A DNA stretch of 64,000 nucleotides from an uncultured Ulvibacter sp. (GTDB taxonomy: Bacteria > Bacteroidota > Bacteroidia > Flavobacteriales > Flavobacteriaceae): the NCBI GenBank assembly GCA_943789105.1, contig CALSSW010000002.1:164950-228949 (forward strand), given 5' to 3'. Below are positions 25,914 to 34,732 of the stretch, piece after piece. Each line of letters starts with the position of its first letter. The first letter of the stretch is position 1. Under the pieces are notes generated by a model, which worked only from the letters and a program-made list of their open reading frames with translations, did no database searches and was not told the DNA's origin. The position numbers and the translations under genes are program-made.

Positions 25914-26615
25914 ATGATTAATAAAACAGTGGCAAATGCTCAAAAGGCCTGCAGGGGCGTGGAAGACGGAATGACTTTTATGTTAGGAGGTTTTGGTTTG
26001 TGTGGTATTCCAGAAAATGCAATTGCAGAATTGGTGCGCCTTGATGTTAAAAAAGTAACCTGTATCTCTAACAATGCAGGAGTAGATAATTTTGGCCTGG
26101 GCTTATTACTTCAAAAACGTCAAATCAAAAAAATGATTTCTTCTTACGTAGGTGAGAACGCAGAATTTGAGCGCCAAATGTTAAGCGGTGAGCTCGATGT
26201 AGAGCTCATACCCCAAGGGACACTTGCACAGCGCTGTTTGGCTGCACAAAGTGGCATCCCGGCTTTTTATACACCAGCCGGATATGGCACCGAGGTGGGA
26301 GAGGGTAAAGAATCTAGAGACTTTAACGGAAAAATGCACTTACTTGAACACGCCTTTAAAGCGCACTTCTCTTTTGTAAAAGCATGGAAAGGAGACACTG
26401 CAGGAAATTTAATTTTTAAAGGAACTGCAAGAAATTTTAACCCAAATATGTGTGGGGCTGCCAAAATCACAGTAGCTGAGGTTGAGCAGTTAGTTCCAGC
26501 AGGGGAGTTAGATCCAAATCAAATTCATATCCCTGGTATTTTTGTACAACGCATTTTTCAGGGAGAGCACTACCAAAAGCGTATAGAGCAGCGAACTCTA
26601 AGACAACGACACTAA
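25914..26615 (+). CDS. 3-oxoacid CoA-transferase subunit A
   Basis: This 233-aa protein has the family-I CoA-transferase alpha-subunit signature GGFGLCGIPENAI (about 23-35) and ISSYVGENAEFERQMLSGELDVELIPQGTLAQR, then FYTPAGYGTEVGEGK. It should transfer CoA between succinyl-CoA (or acetyl-CoA) and a 3-oxoacid such as acetoacetate, together with the B subunit encoded 47 bp downstream. SCOT-type and AtoDA-type enzymes cannot be separated safely by reading; scoA is the usual name. Confidence 0.92.
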   Translation: MINKTVANAQKACRGVEDGMTFMLGGFGLCGIPENAIAELVRLDVKKVTCISNNAGVDNFGLGLLLQKRQIKKMISSYVGENAEFERQMLSGELDVELIPQGTLAQRCLAAQSGIPAFYTPAGYGTEVGEGKESRDFNGKMHLLEHAFKAHFSFVKAWKGDTAGNLIFKGTARNFNPNMCGAAKITVAEVEQLVPAGELDPNQIHIPGIFVQRIFQGEHYQKRIEQRTLRQRH

Positions 26616-26662
26616 ACAATAATGCTAATCAAATTAAGGGTCCATACATTAAACAAAGAACT

Positions 26663-27316
26663 ATGTTAGATAAAAACCAAATAGCACAGCGCATCGCCCA
26701 AGAGGTAAAGGAGGGCTATTATGTAAACCTAGGTATTGGTATACCTACTTTGGTGGCAAATTTTGTGCGCGATGATATACAGGTAGAGTTTCAAAGCGAG
26801 AACGGCATACTTGGCATGGGCCCTTTTCCTTTTGAGGGAGAGGAAGATGCAGATCTCATAAACGCAGGAAAACAAACCATTACAGCCCTTGAAGGCGCTT
26901 CTTATTTTGACAGCGCCACTAGTTTTTCGATGATTCGTGGTCAACATGTAGATTTAACAATTTTAGGGGCTATGGAAGTGTCTCAAAACGGAGACATTGC
27001 CAACTGGAAAATTCCAGGAAAAATGGTAAAAGGTATGGGCGGTGCCATGGATTTGGTTGCCAGCGCCCAAAACATAATTGTTGCCATGATGCACACCAAT
27101 AGAGCAGGGCAGTCTAAACTATTAAAACAATGTAGCCTCCCTCTAACGGGTGTAAGTTGCGTTAAAAAAATTGTAAGTAACCTTGCTGTTTTAGAAATTA
27201 TAGACGGAAAGTTTAAACTTCTAGAAAGAGCCCCTGGTGTATCTGTTTCAGAAATTCAGCAGGCCACTTTGGGAGATCTTATTATAGAGGGCGAGATTCC
27301 TCAAATGAAGTTTTAA
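26663..27316 (+). CDS. 3-oxoacid CoA-transferase subunit B
   Basis: This 217-aa protein has YYVNLGIGIPTLVANFV and the catalytic-Glu region FQSENGILGMGPFPF (Glu of SENG forms the glutamyl-CoA intermediate), then GGAMDLVASAQNIIVAMMHTNR. It pairs with the A subunit just upstream, in the order expected for succinyl-CoA:acetoacetate transferase. The gene ends 8 bp from the convergent ABC ATPase gene, with no clear terminator between. Confidence 0.93.
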   Translation: MLDKNQIAQRIAQEVKEGYYVNLGIGIPTLVANFVRDDIQVEFQSENGILGMGPFPFEGEEDADLINAGKQTITALEGASYFDSATSFSMIRGQHVDLTILGAMEVSQNGDIANWKIPGKMVKGMGGAMDLVASAQNIIVAMMHTNRAGQSKLLKQCSLPLTGVSCVKKIVSNLAVLEIIDGKFKLLERAPGVSVSEIQQATLGDLIIEGEIPQMKF

Positions 27317-27324
27317 CCCTCTTT

Positions 27325-29013
27325 TTAAATTCCTTTTGGAATAGAATCTATGAGTTTTTTTGTGTATTGTTTAACCGGGTTTGCATAAATTTCATCTGCA
27401 TCTCCTATCTCTTCTATGGCTCCCATATTCATCACCAATAATTGATCTGCCATATATTTTACCACCGCCAAATCATGAGAAATAAAGATGTAGGTAAAGC
27501 CGAAATCTTCTTTAAGTTCATTTAATAGATTAAGTACTTGTGCCTGCACAGATATATCTAAGGCAGAAACACTCTCATCACAGATGACCAATTTTGGCTC
27601 CATGGCAATGGTTCTTGCAATCCCAACACGTTGGCGCTGCCCTCCAGAGAGCTCGTGGGGATACCTATTAAAATAACTAACCCCTAACCCAACGCGAGAG
27701 AGTAGCTCTATGGCTTTTGCCTTTCGCTGTTTGTTGGAGTTTCCTATGCCATGAACTTCCATGGGCTCAATGATGGCCTGTCCAATAATCTTACGAGGGT
27801 GTAAAGAAGAATATGGGTCTTGAAAAATAAGTTGAATATCTTTGCGCAAGGATCTTAGGTCTTTGCTTTTTAAGGAGGTGATTTCTTTTCCTTTGTAGAA
27901 AATAGATCCTTTTGTAGCTTTTTCAAGTTGTAGAATTACTTTCCCTAGGGTTGATTTTCCACAACCAGACTCGCCCACAAGACCGAGCGTTTCTCCCTCA
28001 AAGACCTCAAAACTAATTCCGTTTACAGCTTTAACTTCTTGTTTTTTACCAAAACCACCAACCTTAGAAAAATAAGATTTAGCCACATTTTCTACTCGTA
28101 ACAAAGGAGTTTTGGTGTATATTTTTTGATGTTTTTTTGCCCGTTGTTGGGAGGTTATACTTTGCGGGATAAAGCTATTATCCTTCATGGAGGCAATGGT
28201 AGGTAGGACCTTGTAACGCACATCTAGTGTAGGTCTTGACCCTAGTAGGGCTTTGGTGTATGGCTTTTTTGGCGCCTCAAATATTTCTTTTACAGTACCC
28301 TTCTCTACAATATCCCCTTTATACATTACAAGTACTCTGTCTGCAAGCTCACAGACCAGTGCCAAATCATGAGAAATAAACAACATACTCATGCCGGTTT
28401 GTTTTTGCAAATCCTTGAGAAGCTGCAAAATTTCTTTCTGTACGGTAACATCCAGTGCTGTTGTTGGTTCATCTGCAATTAATAGCTTCGGCTTGCACGC
28501 AATAGCCATTGCAATAACCACCCGCTGCATCTGTCCTCCACTTATTTGGTGGGGGTAGCTTGTGTACATATCTTGCGGCCTTGGGAGTTTTACTTTTTCA
28601 AACAGCTGTAGCACTTCTTTTTTTACCTGTGAGGCAGCTACTTTTTTGTGATGCAATAATATTTCAGCAACTTGAAAACCACAGGTTAATGAGGGGTTTA
28701 AGGCGCTCATTGGTTCTTGAAATATTATTGCAATATCATTGCCACGAAGCTTAGCAAACTCTTTGGAGCTTAAAGATAGTAAGGAGGTTTCCTCGAAATT
28801 TATATGGCCTTTAATGTGTGTGTGTTTGTCTGAGAGCAAACCCATTATAGCCTTTGATGTCACAGATTTCCCGCTCCCAGATTCTCCTACAATAGCTAAA
28901 ATCTCATTTTCATACAGTGTGAAAGCTATATCGTGAACAACGGAGGTTTTTTGTTTGTTTTTTCCAAAAGAAATGTTTAACCCTAAGACGTCAAGTATTT
29001 TTTTTGTAGCCAT
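27325..29013 (-). CDS. Peptide-type ABC transporter ATPase, two fused nucleotide-binding domains
   Basis: Starting at MATKK (29013) gives 562 aa; the 14 longer residues of the ORF track come from an upstream ATG inside the promoter. It holds a DppD-like domain (Walker A VGESGSGKSVTSKA, signature ISGGQMQRV, Walker B LIADEPTTALD) and a DppF-like domain (VGESGCGKSTLGK, LSGGQRQRVGIA, LVICDESVSALD, where Ser replaces the usual Pro-Thr context). Such fusions energise peptide or nickel importers, or act beside microcin-type exporters. No permease or binding-protein gene is nearby. The gene has its own promoter. Confidence 0.9.
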   Translation of the reverse strand: MATKKILDVLGLNISFGKNKQKTSVVHDIAFTLYENEILAIVGESGSGKSVTSKAIMGLLSDKHTHIKGHINFEETSLLSLSSKEFAKLRGNDIAIIFQEPMSALNPSLTCGFQVAEILLHHKKVAASQVKKEVLQLFEKVKLPRPQDMYTSYPHQISGGQMQRVVIAMAIACKPKLLIADEPTTALDVTVQKEILQLLKDLQKQTGMSMLFISHDLALVCELADRVLVMYKGDIVEKGTVKEIFEAPKKPYTKALLGSRPTLDVRYKVLPTIASMKDNSFIPQSITSQQRAKKHQKIYTKTPLLRVENVAKSYFSKVGGFGKKQEVKAVNGISFEVFEGETLGLVGESGCGKSTLGKVILQLEKATKGSIFYKGKEITSLKSKDLRSLRKDIQLIFQDPYSSLHPRKIIGQAIIEPMEVHGIGNSNKQRKAKAIELLSRVGLGVSYFNRYPHELSGGQRQRVGIARTIAMEPKLVICDESVSALDISVQAQVLNLLNELKEDFGFTYIFISHDLAVVKYMADQLLVMNMGAIEEIGDADEIYANPVKQYTKKLIDSIPKGI

Positions 29014-29018
29014 TGTAT

Positions 29019-29048
29019 CAAAGATAGTTAAATCACAGATTGAGACAA
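29019..29048 (-). promoter_or_regulatory. Promoter of the ABC ATPase gene, possibly leaderless
   Basis: On the minus strand TTG, exactly 19 nt, then TATCTTTG. The ATG follows only 5 nt after the -7 box, so transcription would start at or next to the start codon. Confidence 0.65.
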
Positions 29049-29085
29049 CACACAATTTTTATTTTCAGTGGCAAACAAATTATAT

Positions 29086-29799
29086 CTACACAGATAAAAC
29101 CTCAGAGACGCTCAACAGGTCTTGGTTTCTTAACTTTAAGATAATTTGAGCCACCGTCACGGTGTCTTTTTCACAGTAGGCAACAATTCTGTCAATGTTT
29201 TTTTCTTTGTAAAACACATCCCGCACCTGCTCCCCTGAGATGTCATTTTTTGGAGATGGGATTCCTAATACATGCGCCATAAGGCTTAGAGACGTAAAGG
29301 TTTTATAGTCACCAAACTTCCATAATTCTAGGGTGTCTAGATGTCGCACCTCCCAAGGTTTTTTGCCAAATAAGTTGAGTTTTTCAGGTAAGTCTATTCC
29401 CAGAATAACCATGCGCCGTGCAATGTAGGGGAAGTCAAACTCTTTGCCATTGTGGGCGCACAGCAGATGGTTTGCTTTGTTAAAATGTGTTTCTAGTAAG
29501 GTTTTAAAGTCTTTTAAAATGTCAACTTCTTCTCCATAGAAACTGGTAACTCTAAAATTTCTGGGGTCTTCTTTTTGCTTGAAATATCCCACAGAAATAC
29601 AAATTATTTTACCAAATTCTGCCCAAATCCCAGCTCTGTCGTAGAACTCCTTGGGCGTGAGGGTTTCTTTTCTTTGGTATTTAGTTTTTGCCTCCCAAAG
29701 GAGTTTTGTGGGGTTGTCTAGCGAGTCGTAATCAGCAAATTGAGGTACAGTTTCAATATCCAGAAATAGGATGTGCTCTAGTTTTAAACGTTTTATCAT
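29086..29799 (-). CDS. DEDD-type 3'-5' exonuclease (PolB-like exonuclease)
   Basis: This 237-aa protein has ExoI LFLDIETVPQFADYD (Asp-Glu pair), an ExoII region LLCAHNGKEFDFPYIARRM and ExoIII-like VAYCEKDTVTVAQIILKL, where YCEKDTVT fits the DEDDy form. It resembles the predicted exonucleases related to the proofreading domain of family B polymerases, without a polymerase domain. It lies 67 bp downstream of hemB on the same strand, so it may be read through from the heme operon, though a functional link is not apparent. Confidence 0.87.
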   Translation of the reverse strand: MIKRLKLEHILFLDIETVPQFADYDSLDNPTKLLWEAKTKYQRKETLTPKEFYDRAGIWAEFGKIICISVGYFKQKEDPRNFRVTSFYGEEVDILKDFKTLLETHFNKANHLLCAHNGKEFDFPYIARRMVILGIDLPEKLNLFGKKPWEVRHLDTLELWKFGDYKTFTSLSLMAHVLGIPSPKNDISGEQVRDVFYKEKNIDRIVAYCEKDTVTVAQIILKLRNQDLLSVSEVLSV

Positions 29800-29866
29800 G
29801 ATGATGTGAGCGGGGAGTAGACATTAAAATTACACTATTATTTTTAAATAATAAAACAACAAGCCA

Positions 29867-30850
29867 TTAAAGAAGTCTTATAGCGTCTTTAGCAAAATAA
29901 CTAACAATCATGTGAGCCCCTGCCCTTTTGATGCTTAGTAGCTGCTCCATCATTACAGAGTCATGATCTAGCCATCCCTTTTCTGCTGCAGCTTTTAGCA
30001 TGGCGTATTCTCCGCTTACTTGATATACAGCCACAGGCACATCAACGGCATCTCTTATATCTCTTACAATGTCTAGATAGCACAAGCCTGGCTTTACCAT
30101 TACTATGTCTGCCCCCTCCTCTATATCCATAAGGGTTTCTTTAATAGCCTCTTTTCTGTTTGCAGGGTCCATTTGGTAGGTTTGCTTATCTTTTGGGATA
30201 TTTTTAAGATCAACAGGTGCGCTTTGCAGTGCGTCTCTAAAAGGACCATAAAAAGCGCTTGCATATTTGGCGCTATAACTCATAATACCCGTGTTGTGAA
30301 AGCCTTCTTGCTCGAGCAAAGAGCGGATATCAAAAATACGTCCATCCATCATGTCACTGGGAGCAACAATATCTGCACCTGACGCTGCATGACTTAAGGC
30401 CATTTCTGCTAAAACATTATTTGTAGCGTCATTTTGTATAACCCCATGCTCAACAATACCGTCATGACCATATTTTGAGTACGGATCTAGTGCCACATCA
30501 GTCATAACAAGCATATCTGGGCATAGGTCTTTAATGGCTTTAATGGCTTGCTGCATTAATCCTTGTGGATTTATAGCCTCTATGCCTTTGTTATCTTTTA
30601 AATGCTCTGCAACTTTTACAAATAGTAAGACGCTTTTCAAACCCATATCCCATAACTCAAGTATTTCTTTTTGCATGAGGTCTAAAGAGTACCTATAGTA
30701 GTTTGGCATAGAGGGTATTTCTTGTTTTATGCCCTGGCCCTCAACCACAAATACAGGAACGATAAAATCGGTTGGCGCAATACTTGTTTCTCTCACTAGG
30801 TCTCTGATGGCTTGTGTTGTTCTAAGTCTTCTATTTCTTCTTAGTATCAT
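29867..30850 (-). CDS. hemB: Porphobilinogen synthase (delta-aminolevulinate dehydratase)
   Basis: This 327-aa protein starts MILRRNRRLRTTQAIRDLVRET and has the Schiff-base lysine in DIVMVKPGLCYLDIV. It condenses two 5-aminolevulinates to porphobilinogen. The metal-site segment reads MTDVALDPYSKYGHDG: the three zinc Cys of the DVCLCxYxxHGHCG form are replaced by Ala and Asp, so this is the magnesium-dependent type. It is the last heme gene of the minus-strand operon, 48 bp after hemF. Confidence 0.96.
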   Translation of the reverse strand: MILRRNRRLRTTQAIRDLVRETSIAPTDFIVPVFVVEGQGIKQEIPSMPNYYRYSLDLMQKEILELWDMGLKSVLLFVKVAEHLKDNKGIEAINPQGLMQQAIKAIKDLCPDMLVMTDVALDPYSKYGHDGIVEHGVIQNDATNNVLAEMALSHAASGADIVAPSDMMDGRIFDIRSLLEQEGFHNTGIMSYSAKYASAFYGPFRDALQSAPVDLKNIPKDKQTYQMDPANRKEAIKETLMDIEEGADIVMVKPGLCYLDIVRDIRDAVDVPVAVYQVSGEYAMLKAAAEKGWLDHDSVMMEQLLSIKRAGAHMIVSYFAKDAIRLL

Positions 30851-30898
30851 TTTTTTTGTCTTGCGGCATCAGAAGCGGGATCTAATGCCAGGTTAGTA

Positions 30899-31801
30899 TT
30901 AGGCCCAGTTAACAGGGTTTTTAAGCACAGTAATTAATTTTTCCTCCTCACTACCAGGTTCTGGATGGTGGTCATAACGCCACTGCACTGATGGAGGTAG
31001 GCTCATTAAAATACTTTCTATGCGCCCATTGGTTTTTAGACCAAAGAGGGTGCCTTTATCATGCACCAAATTAAACTCTACGTATCTGCCACGGCGTATT
31101 TCTTGCCAATCTTTTTGCTCGGGGGTGTACGGCAATCCTTTTCTTTTTTCTACAATAGGAGTATAGGCGTCAAGGAAGCTGTCTCCAATTTGGGTCACAA
31201 AATTGTACCAGTCTTTGATTTGCATTTTTGTAGATTTTTTACAATAATCAAAAAATAAGCCTCCTACTCCTCGGCCTTCTTCTCTGTGAGGATTGTAAAA
31301 ATAGGCATCACAGCGCGCCTTGTATTTGGGATAAAATAAAAGATCATGAATATCACATGCCGCTTTACAGGTTTGATGAAAATGCTTGGCATCCTTCTCA
31401 AACAAATAATAAGGTGTAAGGTCTTGCCCTCCTCCAAACCACTGATCTATTAAAACACCTTGCTTGTTATACATTTCAAAATAGCGCCAGTTAGCATGCA
31501 CTGTTGGAACCATTGGATTTATTGGATGCAACACCAAACTAAGCCCACAAGCAAAAAAATTAGCTTCTTTTACACCAAAATACGCTTGCATGCTTTCTGG
31601 CAATTCACCAAAGACCTCACTGGTATTCACGCCGCCTTTTTCAAATACATTTCCGTTTTCAATAATTCTAGTGCGCCCTCCGCCGCCCTGGGGCCGCTCC
31701 CAAAGATCTTGTTTAAAAGCAGCTCCTCCATCAATAGCCTCTATTTTAGAGGTAATGGTGTTTTGAAGATCTTTGATATAAGCTACAAATTGTTCTTTCA
31801 T
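30899..31801 (-). CDS. hemF: Coproporphyrinogen III oxidase, oxygen-dependent
   Basis: This 300-aa protein has the HemF core SLVLHPINPMVPTVHANWRYFEM, FGGGQDLTPYYLFEKDAKHFH, YKARCDAYFYNPHREEGRGVGGLFFD and RRGRYVEFNLVHDKGTLFGLKTNGR. It decarboxylates two propionates of coproporphyrinogen III to vinyl groups using O2, so it fits an aerobic organism. Its start overlaps the end of the EI24 gene by 4 bp (ATGA), tying both to one transcript. Confidence 0.96.
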   Translation of the reverse strand: MKEQFVAYIKDLQNTITSKIEAIDGGAAFKQDLWERPQGGGGRTRIIENGNVFEKGGVNTSEVFGELPESMQAYFGVKEANFFACGLSLVLHPINPMVPTVHANWRYFEMYNKQGVLIDQWFGGGQDLTPYYLFEKDAKHFHQTCKAACDIHDLLFYPKYKARCDAYFYNPHREEGRGVGGLFFDYCKKSTKMQIKDWYNFVTQIGDSFLDAYTPIVEKRKGLPYTPEQKDWQEIRRGRYVEFNLVHDKGTLFGLKTNGRIESILMSLPPSVQWRYDHHPEPGSEEEKLITVLKNPVNWA

Positions 31802-32535
31802 TTTTTTTCTTGAATAAATCTTATAGTTTGTGAGGTTGCAGCCGTTACCGAAAGAGGCAGTACCATTAACACACCAATAACAGGAATAAACAGCATAATT
31901 GTAAATATAATACCATTGCCAATAGCTACACCTTTGTGCCTTTTTACAAAACCAACACTTTCTTTATATCCATAATGGCGCTCTAGTGTGTAATCCATAT
32001 TACCAAAGCCCGCATAGTATGCCTGCACCAAAAACAGAAGCACCGTTGTAATAATATTTAATACCGGAACTAAACTTAAAATAAGCAGTGGTATTGTAAT
32101 GAAAATCTCCATGGTTAAATTCCTGACATTTACGCGAATTCCGCGCCATAATTGAGAGGTGTTGCTGGTGTTTCTATGGATGTGCTTGTCTCCCAAAAAG
32201 TGACGCTCTATTGCAGTAGAGACAGGGCTCATAAATGGAGCGCTTAAGGCCATAACAATGTGTTTGTATACAATTAAACCCAAAACAATGATGAGTATCC
32301 CGCCGAGAATTTCTGCAAAGCTGTGAAATAAGTCAGCTCCCCATTCCCACATCCATAAAAGATCTATGGTGTTAGCAATATTGTCACTCCAGCTCCAGGC
32401 AGATAATGCTATTAAACTTGCTGTAATAAAGCTAATTAAAACAGGAACAGCAAAATATTTCCACAAACCCAAGGTACTAATAAGCCCCAATGCGCTTGCG
32501 TATGCTTTTATGCCTTTAAAGATATTTTGTACCAT
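31798..32535 (-). CDS. EI24 (CysZ-like) membrane protein
   Basis: This 245-aa protein has four or five hydrophobic segments (about 25-48, 75-100, 145-175 and 205-235) and family features such as FKGIKAYASALGLIS, VLGLIVYKHIVMALSAPFMSPVSTAIERHFLG and NMDYTLERHYGYKESVGFVKRHKGVAIGNGI. The family includes CysZ, a sulfate-uptake membrane protein, and eukaryotic EI24. Its role between hemE and hemF is unknown. It overlaps hemF by 4 bp. Confidence 0.85.
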   Translation of the reverse strand: MVQNIFKGIKAYASALGLISTLGLWKYFAVPVLISFITASLIALSAWSWSDNIANTIDLLWMWEWGADLFHSFAEILGGILIIVLGLIVYKHIVMALSAPFMSPVSTAIERHFLGDKHIHRNTSNTSQLWRGIRVNVRNLTMEIFITIPLLILSLVPVLNIITTVLLFLVQAYYAGFGNMDYTLERHYGYKESVGFVKRHKGVAIGNGIIFTIMLFIPVIGVLMVLPLSVTAATSQTIRFIQEKK

Positions 32536-32546
32536 AGGTTACTGTT

Positions 32547-33035
32547 TTACTCTGTCAAATATACCAACTCATTTTTGTGCTGACGCATTTGCTCAATTTT
32601 TTTTGTTTTTTGTGCTTTTTGACTCATTTTTTGCAATAAATCAATGATTTTTGCCTCTTTTTGCTCTAAATGGTTCAAAAAGAAGATCCTTCCAGTGGCG
32701 TTATTGTGTAAATCCATTTCTTGGTCTAAAATTTCATTTTGAGTCACTTTTTCATACAAATCACCTACTTTTTGGGCCCAAAACACACTTTTTTGCTTGT
32801 TTTTGGTATATTTCATCACTTTTCTACAAATCAGCACATTCCAAAGCGCATGCCTAAATGCATTGGCTTTATTGCTTTTGTGATGGGTATTTTTATATAG
32901 CCGGTCACAAATAAGCAGTGCTTTTTTAGTTGCACTAATGGTTGGGATAATATAAAGTGGGCGTGACAAAAACAGAAGAGATAGCTTTATTAGCTGCCCC
33001 AGATGTAATTGCTTTATGTGCGCCCAGAGATTCAT
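32547..33035 (-). CDS. Uncharacterised 162-aa protein in the heme operon
   Basis: I do not recognise this gene with certainty. It is basic, with NAFRHALWNVLICRK and an EMDLHNNATGRIFFLN segment; the conserved-looking His and Asp residues resemble the small DUF6973-type proteins of Flavobacteriia. A hydrophobic patch (LIKLSLLFLSRPLYIIPTIS, about 15-34) may associate with the membrane, and the C-terminus is a Lys/Gln-rich helix. Its ATG shares one base with the hemE stop and 11 bp separate it from the EI24 gene, so it is translationally tied to heme synthesis genes. Confidence 0.7.
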   Translation of the reverse strand: MNLWAHIKQLHLGQLIKLSLLFLSRPLYIIPTISATKKALLICDRLYKNTHHKSNKANAFRHALWNVLICRKVMKYTKNKQKSVFWAQKVGDLYEKVTQNEILDQEMDLHNNATGRIFFLNHLEQKEAKIIDLLQKMSQKAQKTKKIEQMRQHKNELVYLTE

Positions 33036-34063
33036 TAGGTTGCTTTATATTCTTTTACCGCTTCAATAAATGCAGCAGCGTTTTCTATAGGAATATTAGG
33101 TAAAATACCATGTCCTAGATTTACAATATATCGATCTTTTCCAAAGGCATCAATCATGTGTTTCACCTGTTTTTTTATCTCCTTAGGCGGGCTAAAAAGT
33201 CTTGTTGGATCAAAGTTGCCTTGCAGGGTAATATTTCCGCCAGTTAAATACCTAGCATTTTGCGCAGAGCATGTCCAGTCTATACCCAAAGCGCTTGCGC
33301 CACTTTTCGCCATTGTATCTAAGGCAAACCAACACCCTTTTCCAAATGCAATCACAGGAGCGTGGTCTTTTAACGCGTCAATAATTTGTTGGATATATTG
33401 CCAAGAAAATTCCCCATAATCAACGGGAGACAACATACCGCCCCAACTATCAAAAACCTGTACAGCATCCACACCAGCCGCTACCTTTTCTTTTAGATAG
33501 GCAATGGTGGTGTCTGTAATTTTTTGAAGCAGCTCATGGGCAGCAAGTGGCTGGGTAAAGCAAAACTGTTTTGCTTTGTCAAAATTTTTACTCCCTTGTC
33601 CTTGCACACAATAACATAAAATAGTCCAGGGGCTTCCCGCAAAACCAATGAGTGGGATATCATCATTGAGTTTTTCTTTGGTCATTTTAATAGCCTCCAT
33701 AACATACCCTAAGCTTTGATGGATGTCTGGAACAATAACCCTATCAAGATCTTTTTGAGACCGAATTGGGCTTGGAAGCCAAGGCCCAATATCTGGTCTC
33801 ATCTCAACAGCGATGTTCATTGCCTGAGGGATCACTAGTATGTCGCTAAATAATATAGCCGCATCCATACCATATCTGCGTATAGGCTGCACAGTAATTT
33901 CACTGGCGAGCTCTGGGGTTTGGCATCGCGTAAAGAAATCATACTTTGCTTTGATTTCCATAAATTCTGGTAAATAACGGCCAGCTTGTCTCATCATCCA
34001 AACAGGAGGTCTATCTACTGTTTCTCCTTTTAAGGCTCTTAAGAATAAATCATTTTTAATCAT
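33035..34063 (-). CDS. hemE: Uroporphyrinogen decarboxylase
   Basis: This 342-aa protein has the substrate-binding [32 protein letters not shown] with the catalytic Asp, [29 protein letters not shown] and [16 protein letters not shown]. It removes four acetate carboxyls of uroporphyrinogen III to give coproporphyrinogen III. It lies 9 bp after hemD and shares one base with the next small gene. Confidence 0.97.
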   Translation of the reverse strand: MIKNDLFLRALKGETVDRPPVWMMRQAGRYLPEFMEIKAKYDFFTRCQTPELASEITVQPIRRYGMDAAILFSDILVIPQAMNIAVEMRPDIGPWLPSPIRSQKDLDRVIVPDIHQSLGYVMEAIKMTKEKLNDDIPLIGFAGSPWTILCYCVQGQGSKNFDKAKQFCFTQPLAAHELLQKITDTTIAYLKEKVAAGVDAVQVFDSWGGMLSPVDYGEFSWQYIQQIIDALKDHAPVIAFGKGCWFALDTMAKSGASALGIDWTCSAQNARYLTGGNITLQGNFDPTRLFSPPKEIKKQVKHMIDAFGKDRYIVNLGHGILPNIPIENAAAFIEAVKEYKAT

Positions 34064-34072
34064 ACTATAATT

Positions 34073-34726
34073 TTATAGGGCTTCTATGGTTTTTTCCAAC
34101 ACGCTCTCTATGGTACTTGTTGGCGCAATAACAACACTCTTAAAATGTTTTTTTGCACTAGTTGCTGTTGTTAGTCCAATGCAAACAGCACAGCTATTTT
34201 TTTTTGGTTTATTTTCTGAAATATAGCTCGCTACCCCACTTGGGCTAAAAAACAAGATTCCGTCCCAATTTTGATCAAATTTCTTTGTTTTTAGGACTGT
34301 TTTGTATGTTTTTACCTCAAAAACAGTCATTTTTTCACTTTTTAGCGCTTTTGGAAGCTCTTCTCTTCTGATGGTTCCGCAGAAGTAATAAAAATCGCTT
34401 TTTTTATAGTTTTTAGCTATATTTTGAGCTAATTCTGCTGCATTTTGGCCAATTTCTATCACTTTTAGTCCATTTTCCTCTAAAAATGATTTTGTTTTTT
34501 CCCCAACACAAAAACAGTTTTTAATACTCAAAACCCCTTGGCTTTTTTCTAAGAAAGATCGTACCGCCTGTTGGCTGGTGAAAATGGCATTATCAATAAT
34601 TTCTGGGGCATCAAAATCTAAAAATGTTACAGCAATGGCATCATAATCTACTACATGTACACCCTGCTGCAAGAGCTGGTCTTTTTGAACGGGACTTAGT
34701 TTTTTTGTAGATAAAATACTTTTCAT
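34073..34726 (-). CDS. hemD: Uroporphyrinogen-III synthase
   Basis: This 217-aa protein shows the weakly conserved HemD pattern: LDFDAPEIIDNAIFTSQQAVRSFLE, FCVGEKTKSFLEENG and ILFFSPSGVASYISEN, the last being the SPS loop typical of the family. It cyclises hydroxymethylbilane with inversion of ring D. The position between hemC (6 bp away) and hemE (9 bp) makes the call firm despite low sequence conservation. Confidence 0.9.
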   Translation of the reverse strand: MKSILSTKKLSPVQKDQLLQQGVHVVDYDAIAVTFLDFDAPEIIDNAIFTSQQAVRSFLEKSQGVLSIKNCFCVGEKTKSFLEENGLKVIEIGQNAAELAQNIAKNYKKSDFYYFCGTIRREELPKALKSEKMTVFEVKTYKTVLKTKKFDQNWDGILFFSPSGVASYISENKPKKNSCAVCIGLTTATSAKKHFKSVVIAPTSTIESVLEKTIEAL

Positions 34727-34732
34727 TTCTGG

